Shown here piece by piece: positions 1 through 8,862 of a stretch of DNA of 64,000 nt (position 1 is the first letter of the stretch; each line of letters begins with the position of its first letter). Source of the stretch: Nocardioides antri (lineage in GTDB: Bacteria; Actinomycetota; Actinomycetes; Propionibacteriales; Nocardioidaceae); the NCBI RefSeq assembly GCF_008373765.1, contig NZ_VUJW01000004.1:1-64000 (forward strand). Direction: 5' to 3'. Made by a program: the position numbers and the translations under genes. Below the pieces are notes generated by a model that worked only from the letters and a program-made list of their open reading frames with translations, ran no database searches and was not told the origin of the DNA.

Positions 1-2826
1 GCGCAGCTCCTGCACGATCATCTGGTCGAGCGTGAGCGGCCCCCCGCCGTCGCCGGCCCCGTTCCCAGTGCCGTCGCCGTTTCCCTCGCCGTTCCCATCG
101 CCGTCGCCGTTCCCATCGCCGTCGCCGACCTCCACGCCGAGCGCTTCGCCGAGGGCGTCGTCGATGTCACGGCCGATGCCGACCGACGAGCCGTAGCGGA
201 CGATGACGAACTGGAGGATGGGGAAGCTCGACGTCGCGCCGGGACGGACGGCGTACACCGGCTGCACGTAGATGAGGCCCTCGTCGAGCGGCACCGTGAG
301 CAGGTTGCCGAACACTGGTGGAGTCGCGCCCTGCACGCGGAACTGCGTCAGGGCTCGCGTGACGCCCTCGTCCTGCTGCATCTCGTTGGCCGCGATGCCG
401 GGACCCTCCGCTCCCTCGTCGGTCATCTCGAGCAGCTCGATCTCGCCGAACTCCTTCGACCGTGCGTCGGAGTTGACGGAGATGAACGACGCCAGGTTGC
501 CGCGGCCCCGGGGCACGAAGACCGAGGTCAGCGACCAGGCGCTGGTGTCACCGGTGGTGCGCGCGAAGATCCGGTACGGCGGCTGCTGGCTGGTGTCGAC
601 CTCCGGGTCCGCCGGCACCTCCCAGCGGTCGTCGCCGCGGTAGAACTCGGCGGCGTCGGTCACGTGGTAGCGCGCCAGCTGGTACCGCTGCACCTTGAAG
701 ATGTCCTCGGGGTAGCGCAGGTGCGCCAGCAGCGCCGCAGGGATCTCGGACTTCGGCTCGACCGTGTCGGGGAACGCGCTCATCCAGGTCTGGAGGATCG
801 GGTCCTCCTCGTCCCACTCGTAGAGCGTGACCGTGCCGTCGTAGGCGTCGACGGTGGCCTTGACCGCGGACCGCATGTAGTTGATCTCGTCGGTCGGGAT
901 CGTCTGCAGGCCGGTGTCCTCCTGCAGCGAGTCGTCGATCATGGACTCGAACGACTCCCGCTGCGCGTTCGGGTAGCGGTCAGTGGTCGTGTAGCCGTCG
1001 ATGATCCACTGGATCCGTCCGTCGACGATCGCTGGATAGGGGTCGCTGTCGACGGTCAGCCAGGGGGCCACCATCTCCACCCTGGTCACCGGGTCGCGGT
1101 TGTAGAGCACCCGGGAGTTGCCGTTGACCCGCCCGGAGAGCAGGAAGTTCGGCTCGCCGAACTTCACGGCGTACATCAGCTGGCTGAAGGTGCTGCCGAC
1201 GTCCACCCCGCCCTCGCCGTCGTACGTCGTCGCCGACTCCGCCACCTCCTCGGCGTCGGCGGTGTCCTCGGTCTCCGTATCCTCGAGGACGAGCCCGAGC
1301 TCGACGTCCTCGGCGTCCTCCGAGGACTTGCCGACGACGGAGTAGTCGGGGCTCTGCTCGCCGAAGTAGATGCGGCTCTCGACGTCGTCGAGGGCGTTCT
1401 CGGAGTCTTGGATGCCCTCGGCCCACACCATCCGGCCGGTCTCCTGGTCGGCCGAGATCCGGTTGGCGTACGCCGCGATCACGCCCTCGCCGTGCGTGTA
1501 GACCGTGTGGAGGTTCGACCAGTTGCGGTCGGAGTCGTCGATGCCGGACTGGTCGAGCTCGCGCACGCCGAGCACCAGCGGTGTCTCGACCGTCCGGCCC
1601 GTCTCGGGGTCCACCGTCGGGTAGCGGTCCACGTCGAGCACGGGCGACACGGAGTAGTAGTCCCGCGGCTGCTGGAGCTGCTCGAACGTCTGGAACACCT
1701 GCTGCGGGTCGACCAGCGGAACCGAGTCGAGCTGGGTGGCAACGGCGAGGGGGTTCGGCTCGTCGTCGGTCGGCGTGCCGGCGACGTCCTTCGGGTCGAC
1801 GTCGGCGATGCCGTAGGCGTCTCTCGTGGCGTTGATGTTCTCCTGGATGTAGGACCTCTCCTTGTCGGCCTCGGTCGGCTTGACCTGGAAGTTCTGGACG
1901 ATCGCCGGCCAGATCATGCCGAGCAGGATGGCCGAGAGCACGAGCAGCGCCAGCCCGACCGACGGCAGCTGCCACGTGCGGCGCCAGACGTTGAGGAAGA
2001 AGAGCACCGCGCAGATCAGCGCGACGCCCATCAGGATGTTGCGCGCGGGCAGCAACGCGTTCTCGCCGGTGTAGGTCATGCCGGTGATGAGCCGGTTGTC
2101 GTCGGTGACCAGGTCGAAGCGGTCGAGGTAGTAGTCGACGCCCTTCGCGAGCACGAAGATGCCGAGCAGGACCGAGAACTGCACCTGCGCCGCGCCAGAC
2201 AGGCGGTCGTGCGGCACCTGGAGCCGGATCCCGCCGTACAGGTAGTGGACGACGGCGGTCGCGAGCACCGCGACGATCGCCGCGGCCATCACGAAGTCGA
2301 CGACGTAGTGCCACCACGGCAGGCTGAAGACGTAGAAGCTGATGTCCTTGTCGAAGTAGGCGTCCTTCTGGTCGAACGGCTGGGCGTGCCGCCACAGCAG
2401 GAAGGTGCGCCAGTTCCCGAGGGCGGACGTGCCGGCGAAGATTCCGATGACGACCGCGACCCCGGCGAGGAGCCAGGTGCGGATCGGGGTGACCGCGTCG
2501 CGGTAGCGGTCGACGCTGCCGTCACCGCCCGGCATCCGGAACAGCGGCCGGAACCGGTAGGCGAGGTACATGTTGACCGCGACGGCGGCGCCCATGAAGA
2601 CGCCGAACACCAGGAAGAGGCCGATCCGTGTCCAGAGCATCGTCGTGAAGACCTGGCCGTAGCCGACCTCCTGGTACCAGAGCCGGTCGGTGTAGATCGA
2701 CGCGAAGGTGGTCAGCAGGAAGAAGCCGACGATCAGGACGACGCCCGTGATGACCAGCGCGCGGGCGCGGCTCCCGGGCCGCCGGGTCTCGACGTCGCCG
2801 GGCTCGTCGTCGAACAGGTCGCTCAC
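1..2826 (-). CDS. UPF0182 family multispanning membrane protein (partial, 3' end outside window)
   Basis: The GTG at 2824-2826 opens a frame that stays open to base 1, giving 942 visible residues. The first 310 residues hold about seven hydrophobic segments (about residues 22-42, 63-85, 112-132, 168-192, 208-224, 258-278, 288-306), followed by a large soluble domain rich in Asp, Glu and Tyr. This is the layout of the UPF0182/COG1615 family of actinobacterial membrane proteins, whose function is unknown. The acidic Gly/Asn/Asp repeat near residues 900-924 is typical of a linker or tail. The start overlaps the stop of the upstream PPA1309-family gene by 4 bp (GTGA), so the two are probably translationally coupled. 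The stop codon is beyond the window edge. Confidence 0.9.
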   Translation of the reverse strand, partial: MSDLFDDEPGDVETRRPGSRARALVITGVVLIVGFFLLTTFASIYTDRLWYQEVGYGQVFTTMLWTRIGLFLVFGVFMGAAVAVNMYLAYRFRPLFRMPGGDGSVDRYRDAVTPIRTWLLAGVAVVIGIFAGTSALGNWRTFLLWRHAQPFDQKDAYFDKDISFYVFSLPWWHYVVDFVMAAAIVAVLATAVVHYLYGGIRLQVPHDRLSGAAQVQFSVLLGIFVLAKGVDYYLDRFDLVTDDNRLITGMTYTGENALLPARNILMGVALICAVLFFLNVWRRTWQLPSVGLALLVLSAILLGMIWPAIVQNFQVKPTEADKERSYIQENINATRDAYGIADVDPKDVAGTPTDDEPNPLAVATQLDSVPLVDPQQVFQTFEQLQQPRDYYSVSPVLDVDRYPTVDPETGRTVETPLVLGVRELDQSGIDDSDRNWSNLHTVYTHGEGVIAAYANRISADQETGRMVWAEGIQDSENALDDVESRIYFGEQSPDYSVVGKSSEDAEDVELGLVLEDTETEDTADAEEVAESATTYDGEGGVDVGSTFSQLMYAVKFGEPNFLLSGRVNGNSRVLYNRDPVTRVEMVAPWLTVDSDPYPAIVDGRIQWIIDGYTTTDRYPNAQRESFESMIDDSLQEDTGLQTIPTDEINYMRSAVKATVDAYDGTVTLYEWDEEDPILQTWMSAFPDTVEPKSEIPAALLAHLRYPEDIFKVQRYQLARYHVTDAAEFYRGDDRWEVPADPEVDTSQQPPYRIFARTTGDTSAWSLTSVFVPRGRGNLASFISVNSDARSKEFGEIELLEMTDEGAEGPGIAANEMQQDEGVTRALTQFRVQGATPPVFGNLLTVPLDEGLIYVQPVYAVRPGATSSFPILQFVIVRYGSSVGIGRDIDDALGEALGVEVGDGDGNGDGDGNGEGNGDGTGNGAGDGGGPLTLDQMIVQELR
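60..127. repeat. 18-bp tandem repeat in the UPF0182 gene tail
   Basis: Three 18-bp units of the type CGTTCCCATCGCCGTCGC (60-77, 90-107, 108-125) and one 12-bp unit (78-89) lie in tandem. Read on the minus strand they encode an acidic Gly/Asp/Asn-rich stretch (GDGNGD repeats) in the C-terminal tail of the UPF0182 protein. The last two units are identical, which suggests recent slippage. The tail is probably disordered and variable in length. Confidence 0.75.
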
Positions 2827-3386
2827 GGTGTCTCCTCAGACTCGTCAGACTCGTCGTCCAGTGTGGCGCGCAACAGTGCGAGGAGGCTCGGCACCAGGTC
2901 CGCGCCCCCCATCACCGAGGCGTCCTCGTCGTGCTGTCGCAGCCGGACGGCGCAGTACGACGCGCCGTGGCGGGTCACTCCCGCGACGATCCGCACCTCC
3001 TGCCGGTCCGGGTGCTCGCGGGCGAACTCCGCCGCCGCAGCCGGGTCCTCCGGGATCTGCCCGTCCGCGGCCGGGGGCAGCACCAGCCGTTCCACGACCG
3101 CGGCGCACCCGGCCACCTGCTGCGGCCAGCTGATCGTCGGCAGGAGCTCCTCCAGCTCCTGCTCGACCCCCAGCTCCTCCTGCTCGATCGGGGTCAGCGA
3201 CCCCCGCTCCCGCGACTCGTCGAGGCCGAGCATCGACGCCAGCGCCGGCTCGTGCGCAACCAGCTCGGCGGTGTCGACGAGCGCGTAGAGCCGCGCCGGT
3301 TGGTCCCAGCCGCCCGCGGCCTGGTGCTTCTCGATCTCCAGCACCGCGGCCGCCAGGGCCGGGTCGATCTCGAGCTCGAAGTCCAT
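2823..3386 (-). CDS. PPA1309-family conserved hypothetical protein
   Basis: A 187-residue acidic soluble protein with an N-terminal helical part rich in Ala/Leu/Glu and a segment ending in charged DESEE. It resembles the PPA1309 family, which in actinobacteria commonly sits next to UPF0182 and the PDZ protease; the function is not known. The ATG at 3386 has a GGGAG ribosome site a few bases upstream. It lies 12 bp after the PDZ protease gene and overlaps the UPF0182 start by 4 bp, so it is part of the same leftward operon. No catalytic motif is visible. Confidence 0.8.
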   Translation of the reverse strand: MDFELEIDPALAAAVLEIEKHQAAGGWDQPARLYALVDTAELVAHEPALASMLGLDESRERGSLTPIEQEELGVEQELEELLPTISWPQQVAGCAAVVERLVLPPAADGQIPEDPAAAAEFAREHPDRQEVRIVAGVTRHGASYCAVRLRQHDEDASVMGGADLVPSLLALLRATLDDESDESEETP

Positions 3387-3398
3387 CAGCGCTCCCGG

Positions 3399-4439
3399 TC
3401 AGCAGCTCGGCAGGTCGGCGTCGCGGTCGTCGGCCCAGGCCTGGAGGGACTCGACCGCTTCGTGCATCGTCGTCGCCTTGACCAGGGTGAGGTCCGGGTC
3501 GAGCTCCGAGACGTCGCCGCAGTTGAGCTCGGGCACGAAGAACAGCTCCGCGCCCGCCTCCTCCGCGCCGGCGATCTTCTGCTCGATGCCACCGATCGGC
3601 CCGACCTTCCCGTCGTCCTCGAGCTCACCGGTGCCGGCGATGATCTCGCCGTCGGTGAGCGAGCCGGGGGTGAGCGTGTCGTAGACCGCAAGCGCGAACA
3701 TCAGACCGGCGCTCGGCCCGCCGATCGCCTGGTCGACGCTGATCTTCACGTCGAACGGGAAGTCGTAGCCGGTGCCGAGCTGGACGCCGATGCGCATGTC
3801 ACCGTCCTCGTTCTTCTCCGGCTCGATCTCGACCGTGAGCCGCTTGTCGCCCCGCTCGATCAGCAGCTCGACCGGGTCGCCGGGGCCGTGGCTCTCGACG
3901 GCCTCGATGATCTGCTCCGGGTCCTTGATCGGCTCGCCGTCGACCTCGACGAACTTGTCGCGCACCCGCAGCTCCTTGAACGCGGCGCCCTTCTCGTCGA
4001 CGTACGCGACCTGGATCGCGGACGGCACCTCGTAGCCCAGCTCGCGCAGCGCGTTGGCGACCGCCTTGTCCTGCGAGTCGATCATCGAGACCTCGCCCAG
4101 GATCTTCTCGTCCTCGGCGGTCTGGTCCGGCGGGTGCGCGATGTCGTAGGGCACCACGGCCCGGTCCGGGTCAGCCCACGCCGTGAGGGCCTCGACCAGC
4201 GTCATCTTGTCGCCGATCGCCGACGTCTGCACGGTCGTGAACCGGATCTCGCCCTCGTCGCGGTAGGTCTCGTGCCCATCGACCTGGATCAGCTCGGCCT
4301 CGTTGGCGTCCTTGGCCAGCACGTCGAAGGTCGGGCCGGGGCTGTAGACGGAATAGGGCAGCGGGACGAGCGCCGCCAGCACCAGGAGCACGACGGCCAG
4401 CGGTGCCGCGAAGGCGAACGCGATCCAGCGCTGGGTCAT
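3399..4439 (-). CDS. PDZ domain / Lon-like (S16) serine protease, YlbL family
   Basis: 346 residues. Residues 5-27 form one hydrophobic membrane anchor, residues 120-205 include a PDZ-type domain, and the C-terminal part is a Lon-like S16 protease domain. The predicted catalytic dyad is Ser243 in GGPSAGL and Lys288 in GGIEQKI. By family it is a membrane-anchored extracytoplasmic protease of the YlbL/SdrC type; the substrate is unknown. It is followed by the PPA1309-family and UPF0182 genes, an association seen in many actinobacteria, so a common envelope role is likely but inferred. Confidence 0.9.
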   Translation of the reverse strand: MTQRWIAFAFAAPLAVVLLVLAALVPLPYSVYSPGPTFDVLAKDANEAELIQVDGHETYRDEGEIRFTTVQTSAIGDKMTLVEALTAWADPDRAVVPYDIAHPPDQTAEDEKILGEVSMIDSQDKAVANALRELGYEVPSAIQVAYVDEKGAAFKELRVRDKFVEVDGEPIKDPEQIIEAVESHGPGDPVELLIERGDKRLTVEIEPEKNEDGDMRIGVQLGTGYDFPFDVKISVDQAIGGPSAGLMFALAVYDTLTPGSLTDGEIIAGTGELEDDGKVGPIGGIEQKIAGAEEAGAELFFVPELNCGDVSELDPDLTLVKATTMHEAVESLQAWADDRDADLPSC

Positions 4440-4489
4440 GGCGTTACCTTCTCACCCGGCGCCAAGACGGACGGGACCGGATCCGGATG

Positions 4490-4792
4490 TCAGGAGGCGC
4501 GGCGCGGGGCGTTCTCGTCGCCGGGAGCGGCGGCCTGCTCCCCCAGCGGAGGCAGCACCGTCGGGCGGAGTCGCGACGGCCGGAGCGCGACACCGGTGCT
4601 GCGGTCCGGCGTACGACGCACCACGGCGTAGCCGGGCCGCTTCTTGTGCTCGCGGCCCAGCGCCTCGCCCAGCCGGCGCGCTGCCGTCTCGCGGTCGACC
4701 TCGCCGCGGCCCTCGCGTCCCCACCAGGCGACCCACAGCATCGTCACGAGCGTGACGACGCCGGCGGGCACAAGCCAGAAGAGGATCTCCAC
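4490..4792 (-). CDS. small single-pass membrane protein, unknown function
   Basis: 100 residues: one N-terminal hydrophobic helix (residues 2-24) followed by a basic, Arg/Pro-rich cytoplasmic tail. I do not recognise a family. The GTG start at 4790-4792 is supported by a -10-like TACTCT at 4799-4804, six bases upstream, with no Shine-Dalgarno, which suggests a leaderless mRNA. It lies between moaE and the protease gene on the same strand and may be co-transcribed with the protease. Confidence 0.65.
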   Translation of the reverse strand: MEILFWLVPAGVVTLVTMLWVAWWGREGRGEVDRETAARRLGEALGREHKKRPGYAVVRRTPDRSTGVALRPSRLRPTVLPPLGEQAAAPGDENAPRRAS

Positions 4793-4826
4793 CGTTCGAG
4801 AGTACGGCGGAGCGCAGCACCCTCGA

Positions 4827-5255
4827 CTACGGCGCGCCGACCCACTCGTCGGTCCCGTCGGCGAACAGCTGGTGCTTCCAGATCGGGACCTCGGCCTTGA
4901 GCGTGTCGATGAGCGCCCGGCTCGCCTCGAACGAGCTGCCGCGGTGGCCGGCCGTCGTGGCGACGACGACCGCCAGGTCGCCGATCGCCAGGTCGCCGAC
5001 CCGGTGCACGGCGGCGACCCCGGTGACGTCGTACTCCTCCGCGACCCGGGTGCACACGTCCTTCAGCCGGTCGAGCGCCGAGGGGTGTGCGGAGTAGGAC
5101 AGCCCGGTGACACCCTTGCCGTGGTCGTGGTCACGGACCCGTCCGACGAACACGACCAGGCCGCCCGACGCGTCGTCGTCGAGGCTCTTCAGCACGTCGT
5201 CGACCGACAGCGGGGTGTCCTGGATCGCGACCAGGCGCACGGCAGGGTTGCTCAC
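4827..5255 (-). CDS. moaE: molybdopterin synthase catalytic subunit MoaE
   Basis: 142 residues with the MoaE features VGRVRDHD near the N-terminal third, an HRVG motif, TTAGHR, and the C-terminal VPIWKHQ stretch that holds the conserved active-site lysine. MoaE with MoaD inserts the dithiolene sulfurs into precursor Z in molybdenum cofactor biosynthesis. No moaD or other cofactor gene is next to it; MoeZ, which activates MoaD-like sulfur carriers, is 26 kb away in this window. The GTG at 5253-5255 was chosen because a -10-like TACTCT sits six bases upstream and no ribosome site is present. Confidence 0.92.
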   Translation of the reverse strand: MSNPAVRLVAIQDTPLSVDDVLKSLDDDASGGLVVFVGRVRDHDHGKGVTGLSYSAHPSALDRLKDVCTRVAEEYDVTGVAAVHRVGDLAIGDLAVVVATTAGHRGSSFEASRALIDTLKAEVPIWKHQLFADGTDEWVGAP

Positions 5256-5261
5256 ACCCGC

Positions 5262-5271
5262 AGAGTACTTT
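5262..5271. promoter_or_regulatory. shared divergent leaderless promoter, moaE / zincin
   Basis: Only 22 bp separate the moaE start (5255, minus) from the zincin gene start (5278, plus). Around the palindromic core AGTACT both strands show a -10-like hexamer six bases before the start codon: TACTTT at 5266-5271 for the plus gene and TACTCT at 5262-5267 for moaE. Both transcripts would be leaderless and the two promoters cannot be occupied at once. Confidence 0.5.
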
Positions 5272-5277
5272 GGTGCC

Positions 5278-6660
5278 ATGGCCAACGACCCCGAGCCCGA
5301 GGAGCCCAACCCGTTCAAGGGCACGCCGTTCGAGCAGTTCTTCGCCGCAGGTGGCCCACTCGGCGGGATGGCCGGGCTCGGCGGCGCGGGCGGGATGGAC
5401 ATCAACCAGATCCTCAGCCAGTTCAAGGCGATGATGCAGCCCCACGAGGGGCCGCTGAACTGGAAGGTCGTCGACGACGTCGCCCGGTCGGCGGTCTCCC
5501 AGCGGCCGGATCCCTCTCCCGGGCGCCGCGACCACGACCGGGTCGCCGATGCCGTGCAGCTGGCCGACCACTGGCTCGACGTCGCGACGGAGTTCCCCTC
5601 CGGCGTCACCTCGACCGCGGCGTGGAGCCGCGCCGAGTGGGTGGTGGAGACCCGACCGGTGTGGAAGGTCCTCGTCGAGCCCGTCGCGACAAAGTCCGTC
5701 AGCGGCCTCGGCAGCGCGCTGCCTCAGGAGATGCAGGCGACGGCCGGCCCCCTGCTCGGCATCATCGGCCAGGCGGTGGGCGGCATGCTCGCCTCCCAGA
5801 TCGGCCAGGGGCTCGGCGAGCTCGCCGGCGAGGTGCTGACGGCCTCCGACATCGGCGTGCCGCTCGGCGCGCCCGGCAAGGCGGCGCTCGTGACGAGCAA
5901 CGTCAAGGAGTTCGCCGAGGGCCTCGACGTGACCGAGGACGACGTCCTCCTCTACCTCGCGCTCCGCGAGGCCGCCCACCAGCGGCTGTTCGCGCACGTC
6001 CCGTGGCTGCGCGAGCACCTCGTCTCCGCGGTGACCGACTACGCGCAGGGTCTCGAGCTCAACGTGCAGCAGATGCAGGAGCGCATCGAGGAGCAGATCC
6101 GCGGCATCAACCCGATGGACCCCCAGTCGATGCAGGGGCTGCTCGAGGGCGGCATGTTCGAGGCGCCGGTCTCACCCCAGCAGGCGGCGGCGCTGTCGCG
6201 GCTCGAGATCGCGCTGGCGCTGGTCGAGGGCTGGGTGGACGAGGTCGTCAGCCAGGCGACCGCGGAGCGGATGCCCGCGGCGACCAAGCTCCGCGAGGCC
6301 GTACGCCGCCGGCGCGCCGCCGGCGGTCCGGCCGAGCAGACGTTCGCCGCGCTCGTCGGGCTGGAGCTGCGGCCGCGCCGGCTGCGGGACGCGTCCACCC
6401 TCTGGGGCGGGCTGCGCGCCCGGTCGGGCGCCGAGGCCAGGGACGGCGTGTGGATGCACCCCGACCTGCTACCGACCGCGACCGACCTCGACGACCCGCT
6501 GTCGTTCCGCGCCGATGCCACGGCGCCGGAGGATCTCACCGAGGAGAAGTTCGACGAGGAGCTGCGCAAGCTGCTCGAGGGCGAGAGGTCCGAAGGCGGC
6601 CCCGAGAGCGCTGACGGCTCTGAAGACGCAGAGGGCACGGCCGGCCCGGACCAGGAGTGA
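5278..6660 (+). CDS. zinc-dependent metalloprotease, DUF2342/zincin_2 family
   Basis: 460 residues. The centre carries EAAHQRLFAH (residues 231-240), the histidine motif of the DUF2342 zincin-like family that is often annotated as coenzyme F420 biosynthesis-associated protein or zinc-dependent metalloprotease. The N-terminus is Pro/Glu- and then Gly/Met-rich and the C-terminus ends in an acidic tail. The ATG at 5278 follows a TACTTT -10-like box by six bases. The NUDIX gene starts inside its stop codon (GTGA overlap), so the two are coupled. Activity and substrate are unknown. Confidence 0.85.
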   Translation: MANDPEPEEPNPFKGTPFEQFFAAGGPLGGMAGLGGAGGMDINQILSQFKAMMQPHEGPLNWKVVDDVARSAVSQRPDPSPGRRDHDRVADAVQLADHWLDVATEFPSGVTSTAAWSRAEWVVETRPVWKVLVEPVATKSVSGLGSALPQEMQATAGPLLGIIGQAVGGMLASQIGQGLGELAGEVLTASDIGVPLGAPGKAALVTSNVKEFAEGLDVTEDDVLLYLALREAAHQRLFAHVPWLREHLVSAVTDYAQGLELNVQQMQERIEEQIRGINPMDPQSMQGLLEGGMFEAPVSPQQAAALSRLEIALALVEGWVDEVVSQATAERMPAATKLREAVRRRRAAGGPAEQTFAALVGLELRPRRLRDASTLWGGLRARSGAEARDGVWMHPDLLPTATDLDDPLSFRADATAPEDLTEEKFDEELRKLLEGERSEGGPESADGSEDAEGTAGPDQE

Positions 6661-7196
6661 GCCTCCACTCCGACGCGCTGGCGACGCTGCGCGACTGGGC
6701 CGCGCCCGACCCGGCGCAGGAAGCCCTGCGCGCGCGGTTCGTGGCGCACCTGGAGGTCGCTGCGGACGGCATGTGGCGCTCGTCGTACCCCGACCACATC
6801 ACGGCCGGCGCGCTCGTGATCGACGCCAGGGGCGAGCGGGTGCTGCTCAACCTGCACGGCAAGGCCAAGCGGTGGTTCGCGTTCGGCGGTCATGCCGAGC
6901 CGGTCGACACGACGCTGGCCGGGGTCGCGGACCGCGAGGCGCGCGAGGAGTCCGGCATCGCGGACCTGCGGCTGCTGCCGGTGCCGGCGCAGCTGGACGT
7001 GCACCCGGTGCCGTTCTGCGACCCGCGGGGCGAGGTGATGCACCTCGACGTGCGGTACGTCGCGGTCGCGCCCCCGAGCGCCCGGGAGATCACCAGCGAG
7101 GAGTCGCTGGACGTGCGCTGGTGGCCGGTCGACGCGCTGCCGGAGCTCGAACCGGGCATGGTCGACCTGGTCGGTATCGCCCGGTCGCTGGTCTAG
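6657..7196 (+). CDS. NUDIX hydrolase
   Basis: 179 residues. The Nudix box runs from Gly78 to Ile101 and includes the REAREESG core (residues 93-100), so a Mg-dependent pyrophosphohydrolase of nucleotide-linked substrates is expected. The N-terminal 40 residues are a helical extension. The GTG at 6657 overlaps the stop of the zincin gene (GTGA). It converges with the YgjP-like peptidase gene with 6 bp between stops. The substrate cannot be read from the sequence. Confidence 0.9.
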   Translation: MSLHSDALATLRDWAAPDPAQEALRARFVAHLEVAADGMWRSSYPDHITAGALVIDARGERVLLNLHGKAKRWFAFGGHAEPVDTTLAGVADREAREESGIADLRLLPVPAQLDVHPVPFCDPRGEVMHLDVRYVAVAPPSAREITSEESLDVRWWPVDALPELEPGMVDLVGIARSLV

Positions 7197-7202
7197 CCGG
7201 CG

Positions 7203-7757
7203 CTAGTCCACGTCTCCGACCCCCTCATCAACGTCGTCGCCCGGCGGCGGGTCGAGCCGCGCGGCCTCCGACCAGCCGAGCAGGTAGCCCTTCGCCTTCT
7301 CCGTGTGCGGGTAGTGCCCGACCCAGCCCCAGAAGGCCGCGTTGTGACCGGGTTCGATCAGGTGGGCGAGCTCGTGGATCAGCACGTAGTCGACGACCCA
7401 GTCGGGCATCTTCTGCAGCCGCTCGCTCAACCGGATGGTTCGGTCCCCCGGGCTGCACGAGCCCCACCGCGACCGCTGGTTGGCCACCCAGGTCACCGAC
7501 ACCGGCTCGGCGAGCCCGCCGAGATACCGGTCGCTGAGCTCCCGAGCCCGCGCCATCAGCCCGTCGTCGGTACGTCGGTCCCGCTGCTCGCGGCGCTGCA
7601 GCCGGGCAACCATCTTGCGGACCCAGTCGCGCTCCTCGGCCTTGGACAGGTTGTCCGGCACGAGCACGACGATCCGGTCGTCCTCGACGTAGGCCGACAC
7701 CGTCCGGCGCCGTCGCCCCGAACGGCGGACCTCGACGCGCGGCGCCGGCTCGCTCAT
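7203..7757 (-). CDS. YgjP/DUF45-type M48 metallopeptidase
   Basis: 184 residues. RWGSCS (residues 98-103) and HELAHLIEPGH (128-138) are the two hallmark motifs of the YgjP-like/DUF45 zinc metallopeptidase family; His128, His132 and His138 would bind zinc and Glu129 act as base. The N-terminus is Arg-rich. Its ATG overlaps the TGA of the upstream PHP gene (ATGA), which indicates an operon. The physiological substrate is unknown. Confidence 0.88.
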   Translation of the reverse strand: MSEPAPRVEVRRSGRRRRTVSAYVEDDRIVVLVPDNLSKAEERDWVRKMVARLQRREQRDRRTDDGLMARARELSDRYLGGLAEPVSVTWVANQRSRWGSCSPGDRTIRLSERLQKMPDWVVDYVLIHELAHLIEPGHNAAFWGWVGHYPHTEKAKGYLLGWSEAARLDPPPGDDVDEGVGDVD

Positions 7758-8833
7758 GTAGTGACGTTACCGCCGGCCCACGACAACAGCTTCTCGACAG
7801 GCCACGTGTTGACGATCCGGTCGGGGTCGATCCCGGCCTTCTCGGCCCGCTCGCAGCCGTAGGTGAGGAAGTCGAGCTGGCCGGGCGCGTGCGCGTCGCT
7901 GTCGATCGAGAACAGGCAGCCGATGTCGCGCGCCAGCTCCATCAGCTCGGTCGGAGGGTCGCGACGCTCGGGTCGCGAGTTGATCTCGATCGCCACGTCG
8001 TGCTCGGCGGCCGCCTCGAAGACCGCCCGCGCGTCGAAGCGCGACTGCGCCCGGGTGCCGCGGTTGCCCGTGACCAGCCGCCCCGTGCAGTGGCCGAGCA
8101 CGTTCATCCACGGGTTGCGGATCGCGGCCACCATCCGTCGCGTCATCGGCTCCGGGTCCATCTTCAGCTTCGAGTGCACGCTGGCCACGCGCACCTCCAG
8201 CCGGCTCAGCATCTCCTCGGTCTGGTCGAGCCCGCCGTCGTCGAGGATGTCGACCTCGATCCCCTTGAGGAGGCGGAACTGCTTGCTGGTCGAGCCTGTC
8301 GAGACCAACGCGCCCAGGTGCGCATTGACCGCCTCGACCACCTCGAGCTGCCGGGCCAGCCGCTCCGCGCTGAGGCCGCGCGCGATCGTCAGCCGGGGCG
8401 AGTGGTCGGTGAGCACCAGGTAGTCGTGCCCGAGCTCCATCGCGGTCATCGCCATCTCCTCGATGGGCGAGCCGCCGTCGGACCAGTTGGAGTGGGAGTG
8501 CAGGTCGCCGCGGAGCGCCGCTCGGAGGACCTCGCCGCCGGCAGCCGGGAGGGCGCCGTACTGCTCCTCGGCCTCGGCGAGGCGGGTCGGCAGCCGTCCG
8601 GCAACCGCCTCGGCGATCACCCGCGCCGTGCTGCTGCCGACGCCCGCGAGCTCGGTCAGCGTGCCCTCCGCCGCCCGCCGAGCGACCTCGTCGTGGGGCA
8701 ACGGCAGGATCGCCGCGGCGGCCTTCCGGTAGGCCTGCACCTTGTAGGTGTCCGCCCGTCCGCGCTCGAGCAGGAACGCGATCCGGCGCAGCGCGGCGAC
8801 CGGGCTGCCGTCGTACGGCGTGCCGGCGGTCAT
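7754..8833 (-). CDS. PHP domain phosphoesterase with N-terminal HhH region (PolX C-terminal type)
   Basis: 359 residues. Residues 12-80 resemble the helix-hairpin-helix region of PolX-type polymerases (LAGVGSSTA at 62-70). Residues 108-350 are a PHP metal-dependent phosphoesterase domain with GDLHSHSNWSDG (109-120), LTDHS (141-145), GIEVDIL and a late DSDAHAPG motif. There is no polymerase domain. The ATG at 8833 was chosen because the domain begins there; upstream in-frame codons run through the DnaA-box gap. Odd feature: residues 177-183 (VSTGSTS region) are encoded by a repeat-like element at 8288-8306. A role in DNA repair is inferred from the domain pair only. Confidence 0.85.
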   Translation of the reverse strand: MTAGTPYDGSPVAALRRIAFLLERGRADTYKVQAYRKAAAAILPLPHDEVARRAAEGTLTELAGVGSSTARVIAEAVAGRLPTRLAEAEEQYGALPAAGGEVLRAALRGDLHSHSNWSDGGSPIEEMAMTAMELGHDYLVLTDHSPRLTIARGLSAERLARQLEVVEAVNAHLGALVSTGSTSKQFRLLKGIEVDILDDGGLDQTEEMLSRLEVRVASVHSKLKMDPEPMTRRMVAAIRNPWMNVLGHCTGRLVTGNRGTRAQSRFDARAVFEAAAEHDVAIEINSRPERRDPPTELMELARDIGCLFSIDSDAHAPGQLDFLTYGCERAEKAGIDPDRIVNTWPVEKLLSWAGGNVTT

Positions 8834-8862
8834 CGGACGGCCCCGGACACCGCGACTATTTC

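Noticed and set aside
664-6614. Long open frames opposite the UPF0182, protease, zincin and other genes (several over 500 codons)
   Set aside because: High-GC genomes leave long antisense frames open. These have low-complexity Arg/Pro/Ala or Val/Asp/Arg composition and no domains, and the opposite strand encodes recognisable families.
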